Shown piece after piece: positions 21,101 to 30,233 of a DNA stretch of 64,000 nucleotides. The number at the start of each line of letters is the position of its first letter. Position 1 is the first letter of the stretch. Origin of the DNA: Halomonas alimentaria (lineage in GTDB: Bacteria; Pseudomonadota; Gammaproteobacteria; Pseudomonadales; Halomonadaceae); assembly GCF_009902005.1 (NCBI RefSeq), contig NZ_WUTT01000001.1, positions 2,924,805-2,988,804 on the forward strand, in the 5' to 3' direction. The translations under genes were made by a program, and so were the position numbers. Under the pieces are notes generated by a model. The model saw only the letters and a list, made by a program, of their open reading frames with translations, did no database searches and was not told where the DNA came from.

Positions 21101-22197
21101 ATGACGTGCCGCTGACCGAGGCGCTGGGGGAGTTCCTGCGGCGCAGGACCGGGGTGCGCGTGCATCCCGATGACTGGCGCCTGGACCAGCTCGAGCCCCA
21201 CCTGGCGATGAACCTGCGCGTGGTCGACCACGCCGGGGAGACGCTGGGACAGGGCCGCGATGCCCGGGAGCTGGAGCGGCGCTTCGAGGCCGCCGCGGGG
21301 GAGGGGGCCCGCGCCCTGGCTCGCGAGGCGAGTGTTGCCGACGATCTGGAGACCCTGCCCGCGGAGGGACTTCCCGAGTCGCGAGTGACCACCCAAGCGG
21401 GCATCCGGGTCGAGGCCTTCCCGGCCCTGGTACCCAGCGGCGAGGCCTTCCGGGTGGAACTCTTCGACCACCCCGACAAGGCCCACGAGGCGCACCGCGA
21501 TGGCGTGGTGGCCCTGGCCATGCGCGAACTGCCTCAGGTCGTGCGCGAGATCGAGCGCCTCGCGGCGGTGGAGACCTGTGCGCTGCTGTTCGCCAAGGTG
21601 GGCAGCAGGCGCCAGCTCGCCGATGACCTGGTGCGCGCGGTGTTCGCCCAGGTGGTGGCGGTGGATCCGCTGCCGCGCTCCAGCGAGGAGCTTGTGGCCC
21701 GCCTGGCCCAGGGCCGAGAGGCGCTGGTTCCCGAGGCACGTCGCCTGCTGGGCATCCTTGAGGAGGCCCTCAAGGGGCACCTGGCCGTGACCAAGGCGCT
21801 GAAAGGCAATCTCAATCTGGCCCTGGCGCTGGTCTACTCTGACCTCAAGGCACAGATGGCACGCCTGGTGCATCCCGGCTTTATCTGTGAGGCGGGGGAG
21901 TGGCTGGAGGCGTATCCTCGCTATATGGAGGCGGCATCGATTCGCCTGGAGAAGGCGCCGCGGGAGCGCAATCGCGACCAGATGCAGATGCAGGAGGTCC
22001 AGTCGTTCGAGGCGCGCCTCGAGGCTCGCCTGGCAAGCGAACGACGGGGCGGGGTGGTGCCACCCGAACTGGCCGAGTTTCGCTGGTGGATCGAGGAGCT
22101 GCGCGTCTCGCTCTTCGCCCAGCAACTGGGCACGACATTTCCGGTCTCCGCCAAGCGTCTCGAGAAGCGCTGGGCGGAGATCACCGGGCGCGGCTGA
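18172..22197 (+). CDS. hrpA: ATP-dependent RNA helicase HrpA
   Basis: 1341 residues, typical of HrpA. DEAH-box motifs are visible: GETGSGKTT (motif I), 'HTQPRRLAARSVA' (Ia), DEAHERS (II), SATID (III), and 'TNVAETSLTVPGI' plus 'QRKGRCGR' (V, VI). The helicase core is followed by ratchet, OB-fold and the long HrpA C-terminal region. It unwinds RNA and is implicated in rescue of stalled ribosomes and mRNA processing. The GTG at 18172 has CGGAG six bases upstream; an in-frame TTG at 18148 would add eight residues but falls next to the hairpin. Confidence 0.95.
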   Translation: MSDETPAVTPRHLSDADRLRQLRRGLDGVLLRDHLTLEKRLKGLARRLQEGKPVDRGLAEVEKAMARSAGLVARRTARPVTLNYPPELPVVERREDILAALRDHQVVVVAGETGSGKTTQLPKLCLELGLGRRGLIGHTQPRRLAARSVATRLAEELETPLGEQVGYQVRFTDQSGDDTLVKLMTDGILLAETRHDPDLRRYEAIIIDEAHERSLNIDFLLGYLRRLLLRRPDLKVIITSATIDVERFAAHFALPDRSGKTAPAPVVEVSGRTYPVEVHYRPLVRDADDEEDRTLQEGILHAVEEIERIERDKGWRHGPRDVLVFLPGEREIRETADTLRRAELRGTEILPLYARLSNAEQNRVFAPHTGRRIVLSTNVAETSLTVPGIRYVIDPGLVRISRYSYRSKIQRLPVEPISQASANQRKGRCGRIAEGVCIRLYDEEDFLARPEFTDPEIQRTNLASVILSMLSLKLGSIEEFPFVDPPDSRFVTDGFKLLFELGAVDQAQRLTAVGRKLAHLPIDPRLARMVLAGAEQGGLREVLIVVAGLAVQDPRERPAEKRQAADQAHRRWQDPESDFLALLNLWHGFEAAREALSGNQLRRWCKERYINYLRMREWHDTFRQLRQLLRDMQIEVPPPSPLPVTEEGEPTEAAREARRQSGVALHRALLPGLLSHLGLLTENREYLGARNRKFVIHPGSGLAKKSPKWLMAFELVETSRLFARSVARIDPRWIEPVAGHLVKRSYAEPHWEMKRAQVVASEQVTLFGLPIVSGRRVNYGAIAPGEARELFIRRALVEGEFRTRGEFFAHNRALIEEVEDLEDRARKRDILVDEETLFAFYDERLPEGIHNGKGFEEWRKQAEAENPDILKFDRAALLAREASEVTQADYPDAMTLNGVRYPLAYHFEPGAVDDGVTLTVPAAMLPQLPLARLEWLVPGLLREKCIALMKSLPKAIRRQVVPIPDWVDAALETMVPDDVPLTEALGEFLRRRTGVRVHPDDWRLDQLEPHLAMNLRVVDHAGETLGQGRDARELERRFEAAAGEGARALAREASVADDLETLPAEGLPESRVTTQAGIRVEAFPALVPSGEAFRVELFDHPDKAHEAHRDGVVALAMRELPQVVREIERLAAVETCALLFAKVGSRRQLADDLVRAVFAQVVAVDPLPRSSEELVARLAQGREALVPEARRLLGILEEALKGHLAVTKALKGNLNLALALVYSDLKAQMARLVHPGFICEAGEWLEAYPRYMEAASIRLEKAPRERNRDQMQMQEVQSFEARLEARLASERRGGVVPPELAEFRWWIEELRVSLFAQQLGTTFPVSAKRLEKRWAEITGRG

Positions 22198-22260
22198 GCG
22201 CCCGGGAGCAACGGTCATCGCGACGACCAGGGTGGCAGCGGCCGCCGCAAGGAGAACTGC

Positions 22261-23382
22261 ATGAATCAAGTGGTGATCACCGGCACGGGACTCTTCACGC
22301 CGGAGCAGAGCATCGACAACGACGCCCTGGTGGCCTCGTTCAACGCCTGGGTGGACGCCGAGAACGCGCGCCATGCCGAGGCGATCGCGGCCGGGGAGCG
22401 CGAGCCCCTGGCCCACTCCAGCAGTGAGTTCATCGTCAAGGCGTCGGGCATTCACAGCCGTCATGTGCTCGATGCCGAGGGCATCCTCGACCCCGAGCGC
22501 ATGCGTCCCCGGCTGCGCGAACGCAGCGACGACGAGCCCTCTATCCAGTGCGAGATGGGCGCCAGGGCCGCCGGCGAGGCGCTCGAGCGTGCCGGCGTGG
22601 CGGCCGCCGATATCGACCTGGTGATCGTCGGCTGCTCCAACCTGGAGCGCCCCTATCCGGCGCTGGCGGTTGAGCTGCAGGCCGAACTGGGGGCCGGCGG
22701 CTACGCCTTCGACATGAACGTGGCCTGCTCCTCGGCGACCTTCGCCATCGAGACGGCGGCCAACGCCATCCGGGCCGGCAACGCCACCCGTGCACTGGTG
22801 GTCAACCCCGAGATCTGCTCGGCACATCTCAACTTCCGTGACCGCGACAGCCACTTCATCTTCGGCGACGCCTGCACCGCCATCGTGCTGGAGCGTGATG
22901 ACCTGGCCAGCGCCGAGTCACGCTTCGAGATCCTCGGCACTCGCCTGGTGACGCGCTTCTCCAATGCCATCCGCAACAACTCAGGCTTCCTCAATCGGGT
23001 CACCGATGCCGATCCGCTGGCCGTGGACAAGCTGTTCGTGCAGGAGGGCAGGCGGGTCTTCAAGGAGGTGTGCCCCATGGTGGCGTCGCTGATCGGCGAT
23101 CACCTGCAGAGCCTGGGCCTCTCCGGCGACGACCTGACACGCCTGTGGCTGCACCAGGCCAACCGCCACATGAACGACCTGATCGCGCGTCGCGTGCTGG
23201 GGCGTGACCCCGACGAGCGCGAGGCGCCGGTGATCCTCGACCGCTACGCCAACACCAGTTCGGCGGGCTCGATCATCGCCTTCCACCTGCATCGCGATGA
23301 CCTGGCTGCCGGCGACCGTGGGGTGATCTGCTCCTTCGGTGCCGGCTACAGTGCGGGCAGCGTGGTGGTGCGGCGCGCCTGA
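22261..23382 (+). CDS. Beta-ketoacyl-ACP synthase III family protein
   Basis: 373 residues, longer than classic FabH (about 320). The thiolase-fold triad is present: Cys156 in NVACSSATF, His in '[11 protein letters not shown]' and Asn in '[11 protein letters not shown]'. It should condense an acyl-CoA primer with malonyl-ACP in the cytoplasm. The length and insertion near residues 35-60 resemble the Pseudomonas PA3286-type enzyme that feeds beta-oxidation intermediates into fatty acid synthesis; that specific role is inferred. AAGGAG precedes the ATG by about six bases. Confidence 0.88.
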   Translation: MNQVVITGTGLFTPEQSIDNDALVASFNAWVDAENARHAEAIAAGEREPLAHSSSEFIVKASGIHSRHVLDAEGILDPERMRPRLRERSDDEPSIQCEMGARAAGEALERAGVAAADIDLVIVGCSNLERPYPALAVELQAELGAGGYAFDMNVACSSATFAIETAANAIRAGNATRALVVNPEICSAHLNFRDRDSHFIFGDACTAIVLERDDLASAESRFEILGTRLVTRFSNAIRNNSGFLNRVTDADPLAVDKLFVQEGRRVFKEVCPMVASLIGDHLQSLGLSGDDLTRLWLHQANRHMNDLIARRVLGRDPDEREAPVILDRYANTSSAGSIIAFHLHRDDLAAGDRGVICSFGAGYSAGSVVVRRA

Positions 23383-23407
23383 CATGGACAACGCAAGGGA
23401 GATGACG

Positions 23408-24187
23408 ATGAGTGATGGCAAGGCACAGGGAAAACGGCTGCTGGGCGGGGTCGTGGTACTGGCCGCGGCGGCCATGCTGGCGGGCTGCGCGAGCGGTGGC
23501 GGGGTCGACCGGGAGCCAAACCCCGCCGACCCCTGGGAGGGCTTCAACCGCAAGGTGTTCGCCTTCAACGATGTGCTCGACCGCTACGCCCTGAAGCCGG
23601 TGGCGCGGGGCTACCGCTTCATCACGCCGGATCCGGTGGAGACCGGGGTGGGCAACTTCTTCTCCAACCTGGGCGAGCCGCGTACCGTCCTCAACAGCCT
23701 GCTGCAGGGCAAGGTGCGCAACGCCAGCATCGCCACCTCGCGTTTCATCATCAACACCACGGTGGGGGTGGCGGGGCTCTGGGACGTGGCCAGCCGCATG
23801 GAGATTACCGGCCAGGAGGAGGACTTCGGCCAGACCCTGGGTGCCTGGGGCTGGGAGGAGTCACGCTACCTGGTGCTGCCGTTGCTGGGGCCGAGCACCC
23901 TGCGCGATACCGGCGGCCTGCCCGCAGACATGTACAGCTACCCGACGACCTACATCGACGATGACGAGACACGCCTGGGCCTGACGGCACTGCGTGTGAT
24001 CGACACTCGGGCGGGGCTGCTCGACCAGGAGGCGCTGATCCAGGGCGATCGCTACAGTTTCATCCGCGACGCCTGGCTGCAGCAGCGCCGCTTCGAAGTC
24101 AGCGACGGCGAGCTGGGTGACGACCCCTTCGCCAGTGACGAGTTCGACTTCGACGATGCCGACTTCGACGACGCTTTTGCCGACTGA
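23408..24187 (+). CDS. mlaA: MlaA (VacJ) family outer-membrane lipoprotein
   Basis: 259 residues. The N-terminal signal ends in a lipobox LAGC, so the mature protein is lipidated. The family core is clear: 'DPWEGFNRKVFAFNDVLDRY' near residues 40-60, 'GNFFSNLGEPRTVLN', 'NTTVGVAGLWDVAS' and 'YLVLPLLGPSTLRD'. MlaA removes mislocalised phospholipids from the outer leaflet of the outer membrane and passes them to MlaC. ATG 23408 is preferred because AAGGGAG lies six bases upstream; ATGs at 23384 and 23402 are alternatives. An acidic Asp/Phe-rich tail is present. Confidence 0.93.
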   Translation: MSDGKAQGKRLLGGVVVLAAAAMLAGCASGGGVDREPNPADPWEGFNRKVFAFNDVLDRYALKPVARGYRFITPDPVETGVGNFFSNLGEPRTVLNSLLQGKVRNASIATSRFIINTTVGVAGLWDVASRMEITGQEEDFGQTLGAWGWEESRYLVLPLLGPSTLRDTGGLPADMYSYPTTYIDDDETRLGLTALRVIDTRAGLLDQEALIQGDRYSFIRDAWLQQRRFEVSDGELGDDPFASDEFDFDDADFDDAFAD

Positions 24188-24196
24188 GGCCTGACC

Positions 24197-25357
24197 ATGG
24201 ACCGTCCCAAGCAGCTGATCGGCGTGATCGACGAGCCTGGCCCGGCCCGTGATGCGCTGGCCGAGACCATCGCCCGGGACGGTCTGGCGGTGGTGGCGGT
24301 GAGCCGTGCCGAGGAGCTGCCGACCGGCGTCGACCTGGTGGTGGCTCACGTGCGGGCGGTACCCGCCAGCGACTGGCCAGGGCTCTGCGAGCGCCTGCCG
24401 ACCCTGGTGGTGAGCGATACCCGCGACGCCCCCGACCTGCTCTCGGCGGTGGATGCGGGGCTGGTGGACTATATCGTCGAGCCCTGCCGGCACGGCCAGC
24501 TGCTGCGCCGCATGATCCGCAAGGTGATCCGCCTGCGTGCCCTGGAGGAGGCGCGCCGCGAAGACCAGGCGCGCCTGGAGGAGCTCAACGAGACTCTGGA
24601 GACCCACCTGGCGATGCTGCGCCTCGACCAGCAGGCCGGTGGTCAGATCCAGCGCAAGATGCTGCCCCCGCGGCTCCAGACCCTGGGCGGGGTGACCTGC
24701 GACTACTGGTTCGCGCCCTACCTCTATCTGTCGGGGGACTTCCTCGACTTCCATCTGCTCGACGAGCGCTTCCTGCTGTTCTATTTCGCCGATGTCTCGG
24801 GCCACGGGGCCTCCTCGGCCTTCGTCACCGTGCTGCTCAAGTACCTGGCGAATCGCTGGCAGAACGAGTGGGACGGTGAGCACCCCGAGGCGCTGCCGGC
24901 ACGCTGGCTGGCGGATCTCAATCGCGAGCTGCTGGATACCGGCATCGGCAAGCATGCCACCCTGTTCGTGGGTATCATTGACCTCGAGCGTCGCTATCTG
25001 CACTATTCGCTGGGCGCGCAGCTGCCCATGCCCCTGCTGGTGGTGGATGGCAAGGTGACCACCCTGGCCGGCGAAGGCATGCCGGTGGGGCTGTTTCCGG
25101 GCGCCGAGTACCCCACGCTGGGCTGCTCGCTACCCGGGAATTTCCACCTGTGGCTGTGTTCGGATGGAGTATTGGAATGCCTGCCGGGCGATACGCTCGA
25201 CTCGCGGCTCAGGGAACTCGAGCAGCAGGTCCAGGCCAGCGCGACGCTGGCGGACCTGAGGGCCAATCTGGCCCTTGACCTCACGCCGGGCGAGGAAGCC
25301 TTGCCCGATGACCTGACGATCATGATGTTGAGCGGATTTGGCCATGCTGATTCCTGA
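24197..25357 (+). CDS. Response regulator fused to PP2C-type (SpoIIE) phosphatase
   Basis: 386 residues. Residues about 1-115 resemble a receiver domain but look divergent: the phospho-acceptor region reads 'DLVVAHVRAVP'. A coiled linker (about 118-150) leads to a SpoIIE/PP2C domain with 'FADVSGHGASSAFVTVLLK' and 'CSDGVLECLPG', the metal-binding aspartates. It probably dephosphorylates the STAS protein encoded immediately downstream (14-bp overlap), as in HsbR-HsbA of Pseudomonas; this partner-switch role is inferred from layout. Confidence 0.87.
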   Translation: MDRPKQLIGVIDEPGPARDALAETIARDGLAVVAVSRAEELPTGVDLVVAHVRAVPASDWPGLCERLPTLVVSDTRDAPDLLSAVDAGLVDYIVEPCRHGQLLRRMIRKVIRLRALEEARREDQARLEELNETLETHLAMLRLDQQAGGQIQRKMLPPRLQTLGGVTCDYWFAPYLYLSGDFLDFHLLDERFLLFYFADVSGHGASSAFVTVLLKYLANRWQNEWDGEHPEALPARWLADLNRELLDTGIGKHATLFVGIIDLERRYLHYSLGAQLPMPLLVVDGKVTTLAGEGMPVGLFPGAEYPTLGCSLPGNFHLWLCSDGVLECLPGDTLDSRLRELEQQVQASATLADLRANLALDLTPGEEALPDDLTIMMLSGFGHADS

Positions 25358-25856
25358 AGGACGTATCAAGGCGGCATTCGATGCCGGTGTATTCGTCCTC
25401 AAGCTGTGCGGCGACGTGCGGCTCACCCTCTGTGCCACCCTGGACCGTCAGGCCCAGCAGCTGGCGCAGACGCCCGGTCTCGAGACGCTGATCATCGACC
25501 TGCGTGACGCCAGCAACGTGGACTCCACCGCCCTGGGCTTCCTGGCCAAGGTGGCCATGGCCGTGCAGGGGCGGCTGGCCGAACGGCCCACCATCGTCGC
25601 CGACAATCCCGATGTGCAGCGCATGCTGGACGTGATGGGTTTCGCGCGCTACTTCACCATGGTGGAGTCACCCATCACCGAGACCTGCGAGCTCTGCGAC
25701 CTGCCGGAGATTCCCACCGACGTCGACGAGACGCGTCGGCGTATCCTCGAGGCCCATCGCATCCTGATGCGCATGAACGAGCATAACCGCGAGGAGTTCC
25801 AGCCCCTCGTCGAGATGCTCGAGGCCCAGGAGGAGGGCTCCTCCCACCAGCAGTGA
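25344..25856 (+). CDS. STAS domain anti-sigma factor antagonist (HsbA-like)
   Basis: 170 residues. The STAS core has 'LIIDLRDASNVDSTALGFLAKVA', where the serine is the usual phosphorylation site. The extra C-terminal helix ('ETRRRILEAHRILMRMNEHNREEF', residues about 130-153) is seen in Pseudomonas HsbA-type proteins, which bind FlgM or a diguanylate cyclase according to phosphorylation. It overlaps the phosphatase gene by 14 bp. ATG 25344 is preferred over an upstream TTG. Confidence 0.85.
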   Translation: MLIPEGRIKAAFDAGVFVLKLCGDVRLTLCATLDRQAQQLAQTPGLETLIIDLRDASNVDSTALGFLAKVAMAVQGRLAERPTIVADNPDVQRMLDVMGFARYFTMVESPITETCELCDLPEIPTDVDETRRRILEAHRILMRMNEHNREEFQPLVEMLEAQEEGSSHQQ

Positions 25857-25929
25857 CGGCCAGTGGGGCCAGGCATCATACCTCTCGGTACCAGCAGGCG
25901 GCGCGACAATTTCCCCAGGCCCCTTTGCC

Positions 25930-26868
25930 CTAGCCTCTTCTCAGCTCACCCAGCAGGCTTTCCAGCTTGCGCTGGTCGGCCATGAACTTGCGAATCCCCT
26001 CGGCCAGCTTCTCGGTGGCCATGGCATCCTCGTTGAACGCCCAGCGGAACTCCGCCTCGTCCAGCGGCTCCGGGGGACGGGTCTCGGCGTCCTGGGGCGT
26101 CAGCCGGCGCTCGAGAGGGCCGCGGGTCTCGGCGAGTTCCTCGAGCAGGGCGGGGGAGATGGTCAGGCGGTCGCAGCCTGCCAGGGCCTTGATCTCGCCG
26201 CTGTTGCGGAAGCTGGCCCCCATCACGATGGTCTGGTAGCCGTGGCCCTTGTAGTGTTCGTAGATGCGCTTCACCGAGCGCACGCCGGGGTCGTTGTCGC
26301 CGCCGAAGTCGGCTTCCGGCTGCTGCGCCTTGTGCCAGTCGAGGATGCGCCCCACGAAGGGCGAGATCAGGGTGACGCCGGCATCGGCACAGGCCTGGGC
26401 CTGGGCGAAGCTGAACAGCAGGGTGAGGTTGGTGTGGATGCCCTCGCGCTCCAGCTGCCGGGCGGCGCGGATGCCCTCCCAGGTGGCGGCGACTTTGATC
26501 AGGATGCGTTCACGACCCACGCCGTGGCGGGCGTAGCGCTCGATCAGCGAGTGGGCCCGGGCCAGGGTGGCGTCGGTATCGAAGGAGAGGCGTGCGCTCA
26601 CCTCGGTGGAGACATAGCCCGGCACCAGGCCGCTGATCTCGCTGCCGATCTCCACCGCCACGGCGTCCAGGGCGTCGTCGAGGTCGGTGGCTGAGCGGGC
26701 GATCTCGGCCAGCCGGCTGCGGCGTGCCTGCTGCTGGGCCGCCTGCAGGATCAGCGAGGGGTTGGTGGTGGCATCGGTGGGCTGGAAGCGGCGAATCGCC
26801 TCGATATCGCCGGTGTCGGCGACCACCGTGGTCATTGCCTTGAGTTGTGTCAGCAGGTCGTCGGCCAT
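25930..26868 (-). CDS. tal: Transaldolase
   Basis: 312 residues, class I transaldolase of the TalB type. Opening '[27 protein letters not shown]' spans residues 12-38; the Schiff-base lysine is in '[13 protein letters not shown]', and '[17 protein letters not shown]' is conserved. It transfers dihydroxyacetone units in the pentose phosphate pathway. The start is fixed by GGAGGAGCC before ATG 26868; upstream in-frame ATGs lack a site. It is divergent from the MFS gene. Confidence 0.95.
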   Translation of the reverse strand: MADDLLTQLKAMTTVVADTGDIEAIRRFQPTDATTNPSLILQAAQQQARRSRLAEIARSATDLDDALDAVAVEIGSEISGLVPGYVSTEVSARLSFDTDATLARAHSLIERYARHGVGRERILIKVAATWEGIRAARQLEREGIHTNLTLLFSFAQAQACADAGVTLISPFVGRILDWHKAQQPEADFGGDNDPGVRSVKRIYEHYKGHGYQTIVMGASFRNSGEIKALAGCDRLTISPALLEELAETRGPLERRLTPQDAETRPPEPLDEAEFRWAFNEDAMATEKLAEGIRKFMADQRKLESLLGELRRG

Positions 26869-26943
26869 GATGGGCTCCTCCATGAATCGGCTTCCCACTC
26901 TAGCAAGCCGGCCGGGGAGCGAACAGCTCCCGGCAGGCCTGCG

Positions 26944-26949
26944 TATAAT
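26944..26949 (+). promoter_or_regulatory. -10 element of the bcr-type gene
   Basis: TATAAT in the 135-bp divergent region between transaldolase and the MFS gene, 55 bp before the TTG start. No strong -35 is seen at the matching distance. Confidence 0.4.
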
Positions 26950-27003
26950 CGTTTATCATTTGCAGCCTATCAAAGACTTTCATCTGCTCTGCGAGGAGTC
27001 GCC

Positions 27004-28188
27004 TTGACGCTCACTGCCCGCCGCCTGGCGCTGCTGGTCGCGGCCAATACCGCGCTTGCTCCCTTCGCCATCGATGCCTATCTGCCGGCCATGGCCGCCC
27101 TGGCGGATGACGTGGGCGCCAGTATCCATCACACCGAGTTGTCGCTCTCCACCTTCCTGGCTGGCTTCGCCCTGGGGCAGCTGGTGTTCGGCCCGATCTC
27201 CGACCGGGTCGGGCGCAAGCCGGTGCTGCTCGGCGGGCTGGTGGTCTTCCTGCTGGCCAGCCTGGCGATCACCACGGTGGGCTCATTAGGCGAGCTGCTG
27301 GCCTGGCGCTTCGTGCAGGCGCTGGGGGGTGGCGCCACGGTGGTCAATTCGGCGGCCATCGTGCGTGACTGCTTCAAGGGCAGCGAGGCCGCCAAGGTGA
27401 TGTCGACCATGGCCATCATCATGCTGATGGCCCCGCTGGTGGCGCCGGTGGTGGGCAGCGGGCTGCTCTATCTCGCCGACTGGTGGCTGATCTTCGTGTT
27501 CCTGGCCGCCTACGCCGGCTTTCTGATGTGGCTGCTGGGCACCAAGCTGCCGGAGACGCGGCCCCCCGGCGGTTCCGCGGCGACGCTGGTCACGGTACTG
27601 GCCAACTACCTCAGTGTGCTGCGAGATCGGAACGCCATGGGCTTCATCGCCGCCGCCTCGATGTCGTTTGCCGGGCTGTTCGCCTTCGTCACCGCCTCGC
27701 CGTTTCTCTACCTGGAGCACTTCGGCCTGACGCCATCTCTCTATCCGCTGGTGTTCGGCGTCAATGTGGTGGTCATGGTGGCCGCCAACCGTCTCAATAT
27801 CCGCCTGCTGCGCTGGCGCACCCCCCTGCAGAACCTGCGCCTGGGACTGGGGATCCAGCTGACTGCCGGCCTCGGGCTGACCTTCATGGTGGCCACTGGA
27901 CTGGAGTCGCTTGTCACCATGGTACCGCTGATCATGCTGTTTGCCGGCACCATCGGGCTGGTTGCGCCCAACGCCATTACTTCGCTGCTCGACCGCTTCC
28001 CTCACATGAGTGCCACCGCGGCGGCCCTGCAGGGCAGTATCCAGTTCTCCTGCGGGGCCCTGGCCGGGGTCCTGGTGGGTGCCTTCGAGATCGACAGTGC
28101 CTGGCCCATGGTAGGCACCATGCTGGGGGCCACCCTGCTGGCCAACCTGGGGATACGCCTGCTGGCGGGCCGCGGCGACCATGCCTGA
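27004..28188 (+). CDS. Bcr/CflA family drug resistance MFS transporter
   Basis: 394 residues, about 12 transmembrane segments. 'IDAYLPAMAALADDVGAS' and MFS motif A 'GPISDRVGRKPVLLGG' are typical of Bcr/CflA multidrug exporters. TTG 27004 is chosen because GAGGAG lies seven bases upstream and the protein then has family length. It overlaps the TauE gene by eight bases. Substrates cannot be read from sequence. Confidence 0.87.
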   Translation: MTLTARRLALLVAANTALAPFAIDAYLPAMAALADDVGASIHHTELSLSTFLAGFALGQLVFGPISDRVGRKPVLLGGLVVFLLASLAITTVGSLGELLAWRFVQALGGGATVVNSAAIVRDCFKGSEAAKVMSTMAIIMLMAPLVAPVVGSGLLYLADWWLIFVFLAAYAGFLMWLLGTKLPETRPPGGSAATLVTVLANYLSVLRDRNAMGFIAAASMSFAGLFAFVTASPFLYLEHFGLTPSLYPLVFGVNVVVMVAANRLNIRLLRWRTPLQNLRLGLGIQLTAGLGLTFMVATGLESLVTMVPLIMLFAGTIGLVAPNAITSLLDRFPHMSATAAALQGSIQFSCGALAGVLVGAFEIDSAWPMVGTMLGATLLANLGIRLLAGRGDHA

Positions 28189-28915
28189 GACTCTGCTGGC
28201 CTGGGCCGACATGAGCCCCGCGGTGTGGCTGGGTTGCGCTGCGGTGCTGGCGCTGGGTGCCTTCGTGCAGCGTGCCACCGGCTTCGGCCTGGCCGTGGTG
28301 GGAGCACCGCTGCTGCTGATGCTGGAGCCGCGTCTGGTGCCGGTGGTCCTGGTGCTGTTCGGCTTCACGGTGGCGCTGACCACGCTGCGCCACTACTGGC
28401 GCGAGGTGCGCCTGTCCGAGGTCGGCATGGCCCTGATCGGGCGGGTTCCCGGCAACGCCCTGGGGCTGTGGCTGCTCCTCGCCGCCCCCATGGCGGTGCT
28501 GGAAAAGCTGATCGCCGGCAGCGTGCTGTTCGCGGTAGCGGTGACCCTGTTCCGCTTCCGCCTGCCGGTCAATCGCCTCACCCTGCTCGGGGCGGGCATC
28601 CTCTCGGGAATCCTGGGTACCGTGGCAGCGCTGAGTGGTCCGCCCATGGTATTGCTGCTGCACGGCTTCTCCCCAGACCGCCTGCGCGGCACCCTCTCGG
28701 CCTTCTTCGTGGTCACGGCGCTGATGACACTGGTCACCCTGGCGCCGTCGGGACTGATCCATGCCTGGCATTTCGGCATGGCGTTGAGCTTCGCCCCGGG
28801 CGTGCTGGCCGGTAGTTGGCTGGCTGGCCGTGTCGCCCATCGCCTCGACCGGCGCCTGCTGCAGGGGGCGTCGCTGTCGCTCTGCACCCTCGCGGCGCTG
28901 GGGCTGCTGCTGTAA
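28181..28915 (+). CDS. TauE/SafE family sulfite exporter-like membrane protein
   Basis: 244 residues and about eight hydrophobic segments with the family's repeated 'GAFVQRATGFGLAVVGAPLLLML' and 'GILSGILGTVAALSGPPMVLLL' glycine-proline turns (each marks one half of the inverted repeat). Members export sulfite, sulfoacetate or other organosulfur anions. The start overlaps the MFS stop by eight bases, so it is probably expressed with it. Confidence 0.85.
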   Translation: MPETLLAWADMSPAVWLGCAAVLALGAFVQRATGFGLAVVGAPLLLMLEPRLVPVVLVLFGFTVALTTLRHYWREVRLSEVGMALIGRVPGNALGLWLLLAAPMAVLEKLIAGSVLFAVAVTLFRFRLPVNRLTLLGAGILSGILGTVAALSGPPMVLLLHGFSPDRLRGTLSAFFVVTALMTLVTLAPSGLIHAWHFGMALSFAPGVLAGSWLAGRVAHRLDRRLLQGASLSLCTLAALGLLL

Positions 28916-28961
28916 CTCGACCCGCCTGTTGCCGCGGATTTTCTCGCCATCGTGGCCTACG

Positions 28962-28980
28962 ATGTCATGGAGCTGTCATC
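28962..28980 (+). promoter_or_regulatory. Pho box, distal copy
   Basis: Two TGTCAT repeats 11 bp apart (28963 and 28974), matching the PhoB-box layout. It is part of a ~40-bp segment (28962-29002) repeated at 29039-29079. Confidence 0.8.
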
Positions 28981-29038
28981 TGCCTGCGGCAAGGTGTGAC
29001 CTGCAGCGGGGTCGACCTCCCCGGCGATCAAGATGGCA

Positions 29039-29057
29039 ATGTCATAAAGCTGTCATC
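29039..29057 (+). promoter_or_regulatory. Pho box, proximal copy
   Basis: TGTCATAAAGC-TGTCAT with 11-bp periodicity (29040 and 29051), close to the PhoB consensus, 61 bp before the pstS start. PhoB activation under phosphate limitation is expected. Confidence 0.88.
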
Positions 29058-29117
29058 TGGCTGGGGCAAGGTGTCACCCGTAAAGGTTGCACACTGTCCT
29101 CATCAGGAGATCGCTCC

Positions 29118-30128
29118 ATGAATCGCATCCTCAAGACCACTGCCATTGCCGCCGCCGTCATGGGTGTGGCCACCGTGGCCCACGCTCGTGACCAGATCCG
29201 CATCGTTGGTTCCAGCACCGTCTACCCGTTCGCCAGCTACGTGACCGAGGAGTTCGGTGCGGTGACCGGTAACCCGACGCCGGTCATCGAGTCCACTGGT
29301 TCCGGTGGTGGTCTTCGCCTGTTCTGCAATGGCGTGGGCGAGGGTACCCCGGACATCACCAATGCCTCGCGTCGCATCAAGGTCTCCGAGCTGGAGCGCT
29401 GCATCGAGAACGGCGTGACCGACGTTACCGAGGTCAAGATCGGCTCCGACGGCATCGTCTTTGCCCAGTCCAGCGAGAACGAGGCGGTCGACCTGACCCT
29501 CGAGCAGCTGTTCCTGGCCGTGGCCGCCAAGGTGCCGGTGGATGGCGAGCTGGTCGACAACCCCTACCAGAAGTGGAGCGACATCGACGCCTCCCTGCCG
29601 GACCGCGAGATCTCCATCTACGGCCCGCCCAGCACCTCCGGCACCCGTGATGCCTTCGAGGAGCTGGCCATGGAGGTCCCCTCCGAGGAGATGGAAGCCT
29701 ACGGCGGTGAGGCCTACACCGAGATTCGCTCCGATGGTGCCTACATCGATGCCGGCGAGAACGACAATCTGATCGTCCAGCGCCTCAGCGAAGACACCGA
29801 TGCCTTCGGCATCTTCGGCTACTCTTTCCTGGTCGAGAACCCCAATACCCTGATCGCCGCGGCCATTGATGGCGTCGAGGCCGAGTCCGAGGCGATCAGC
29901 GCCGGCGACTATCCGATCGCGCGCTCGCTGTGGTTCTACGTCAAGAACCAGCACGCCGACGAGGTGGCGCCGCTGTATGACTACGTCGACATGTTTGTCT
30001 CCGAGACCATGATCGGCGAGGGCGGTTACCTGGGTGACCTGGGTCTGATTCCGCTGCCGGAAGCCGAGCGCGAGCAGACGCGCGAGAAGGTGGCCGAGCG
30101 TGCCAAGCTGCAGGTCTCCGATCTGTAA
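29118..30128 (+). CDS. pstS: Phosphate ABC transporter substrate-binding protein PstS
   Basis: 336 residues with a signal peptide (residues 1-23, AHA-RD). The phosphate-binding segments are clear: 'RIVGSSTVYPFA' near residue 28, 'STGSGGGLRLFCNGVG' and 'GPPSTSGTRDAFEELA'. It binds phosphate in the periplasm and delivers it to PstCA. The start has AGGAG about eight bases upstream; translation from earlier in-frame starts would lack the signal peptide. Two Pho boxes precede it and a strong hairpin follows. Confidence 0.95.
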   Translation: MNRILKTTAIAAAVMGVATVAHARDQIRIVGSSTVYPFASYVTEEFGAVTGNPTPVIESTGSGGGLRLFCNGVGEGTPDITNASRRIKVSELERCIENGVTDVTEVKIGSDGIVFAQSSENEAVDLTLEQLFLAVAAKVPVDGELVDNPYQKWSDIDASLPDREISIYGPPSTSGTRDAFEELAMEVPSEEMEAYGGEAYTEIRSDGAYIDAGENDNLIVQRLSEDTDAFGIFGYSFLVENPNTLIAAAIDGVEAESEAISAGDYPIARSLWFYVKNQHADEVAPLYDYVDMFVSETMIGEGGYLGDLGLIPLPEAEREQTREKVAERAKLQVSDL

Positions 30129-30156
30129 GGAAGATCTCGGGCAGGGATGCCTGAAC

Positions 30157-30183
30157 CGGCCGGCAGCCCTCGGCTGCCGGCCG
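30157..30183 (+). terminator. pstS-pstC intercistronic hairpin
   Basis: CGGCCGGCAGCC, loop CTC, then the exact complement: a 12-pair stem 28 bp after the pstS stop. There is no T-tract, so it may protect pstS mRNA or attenuate rather than end transcription fully. Confidence 0.65.
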
Positions 30184-30233
30184 TCTCACGTTGCGACAGG
30201 CACGCTGTCACCGTCATTCATCGAGAGAGACCT

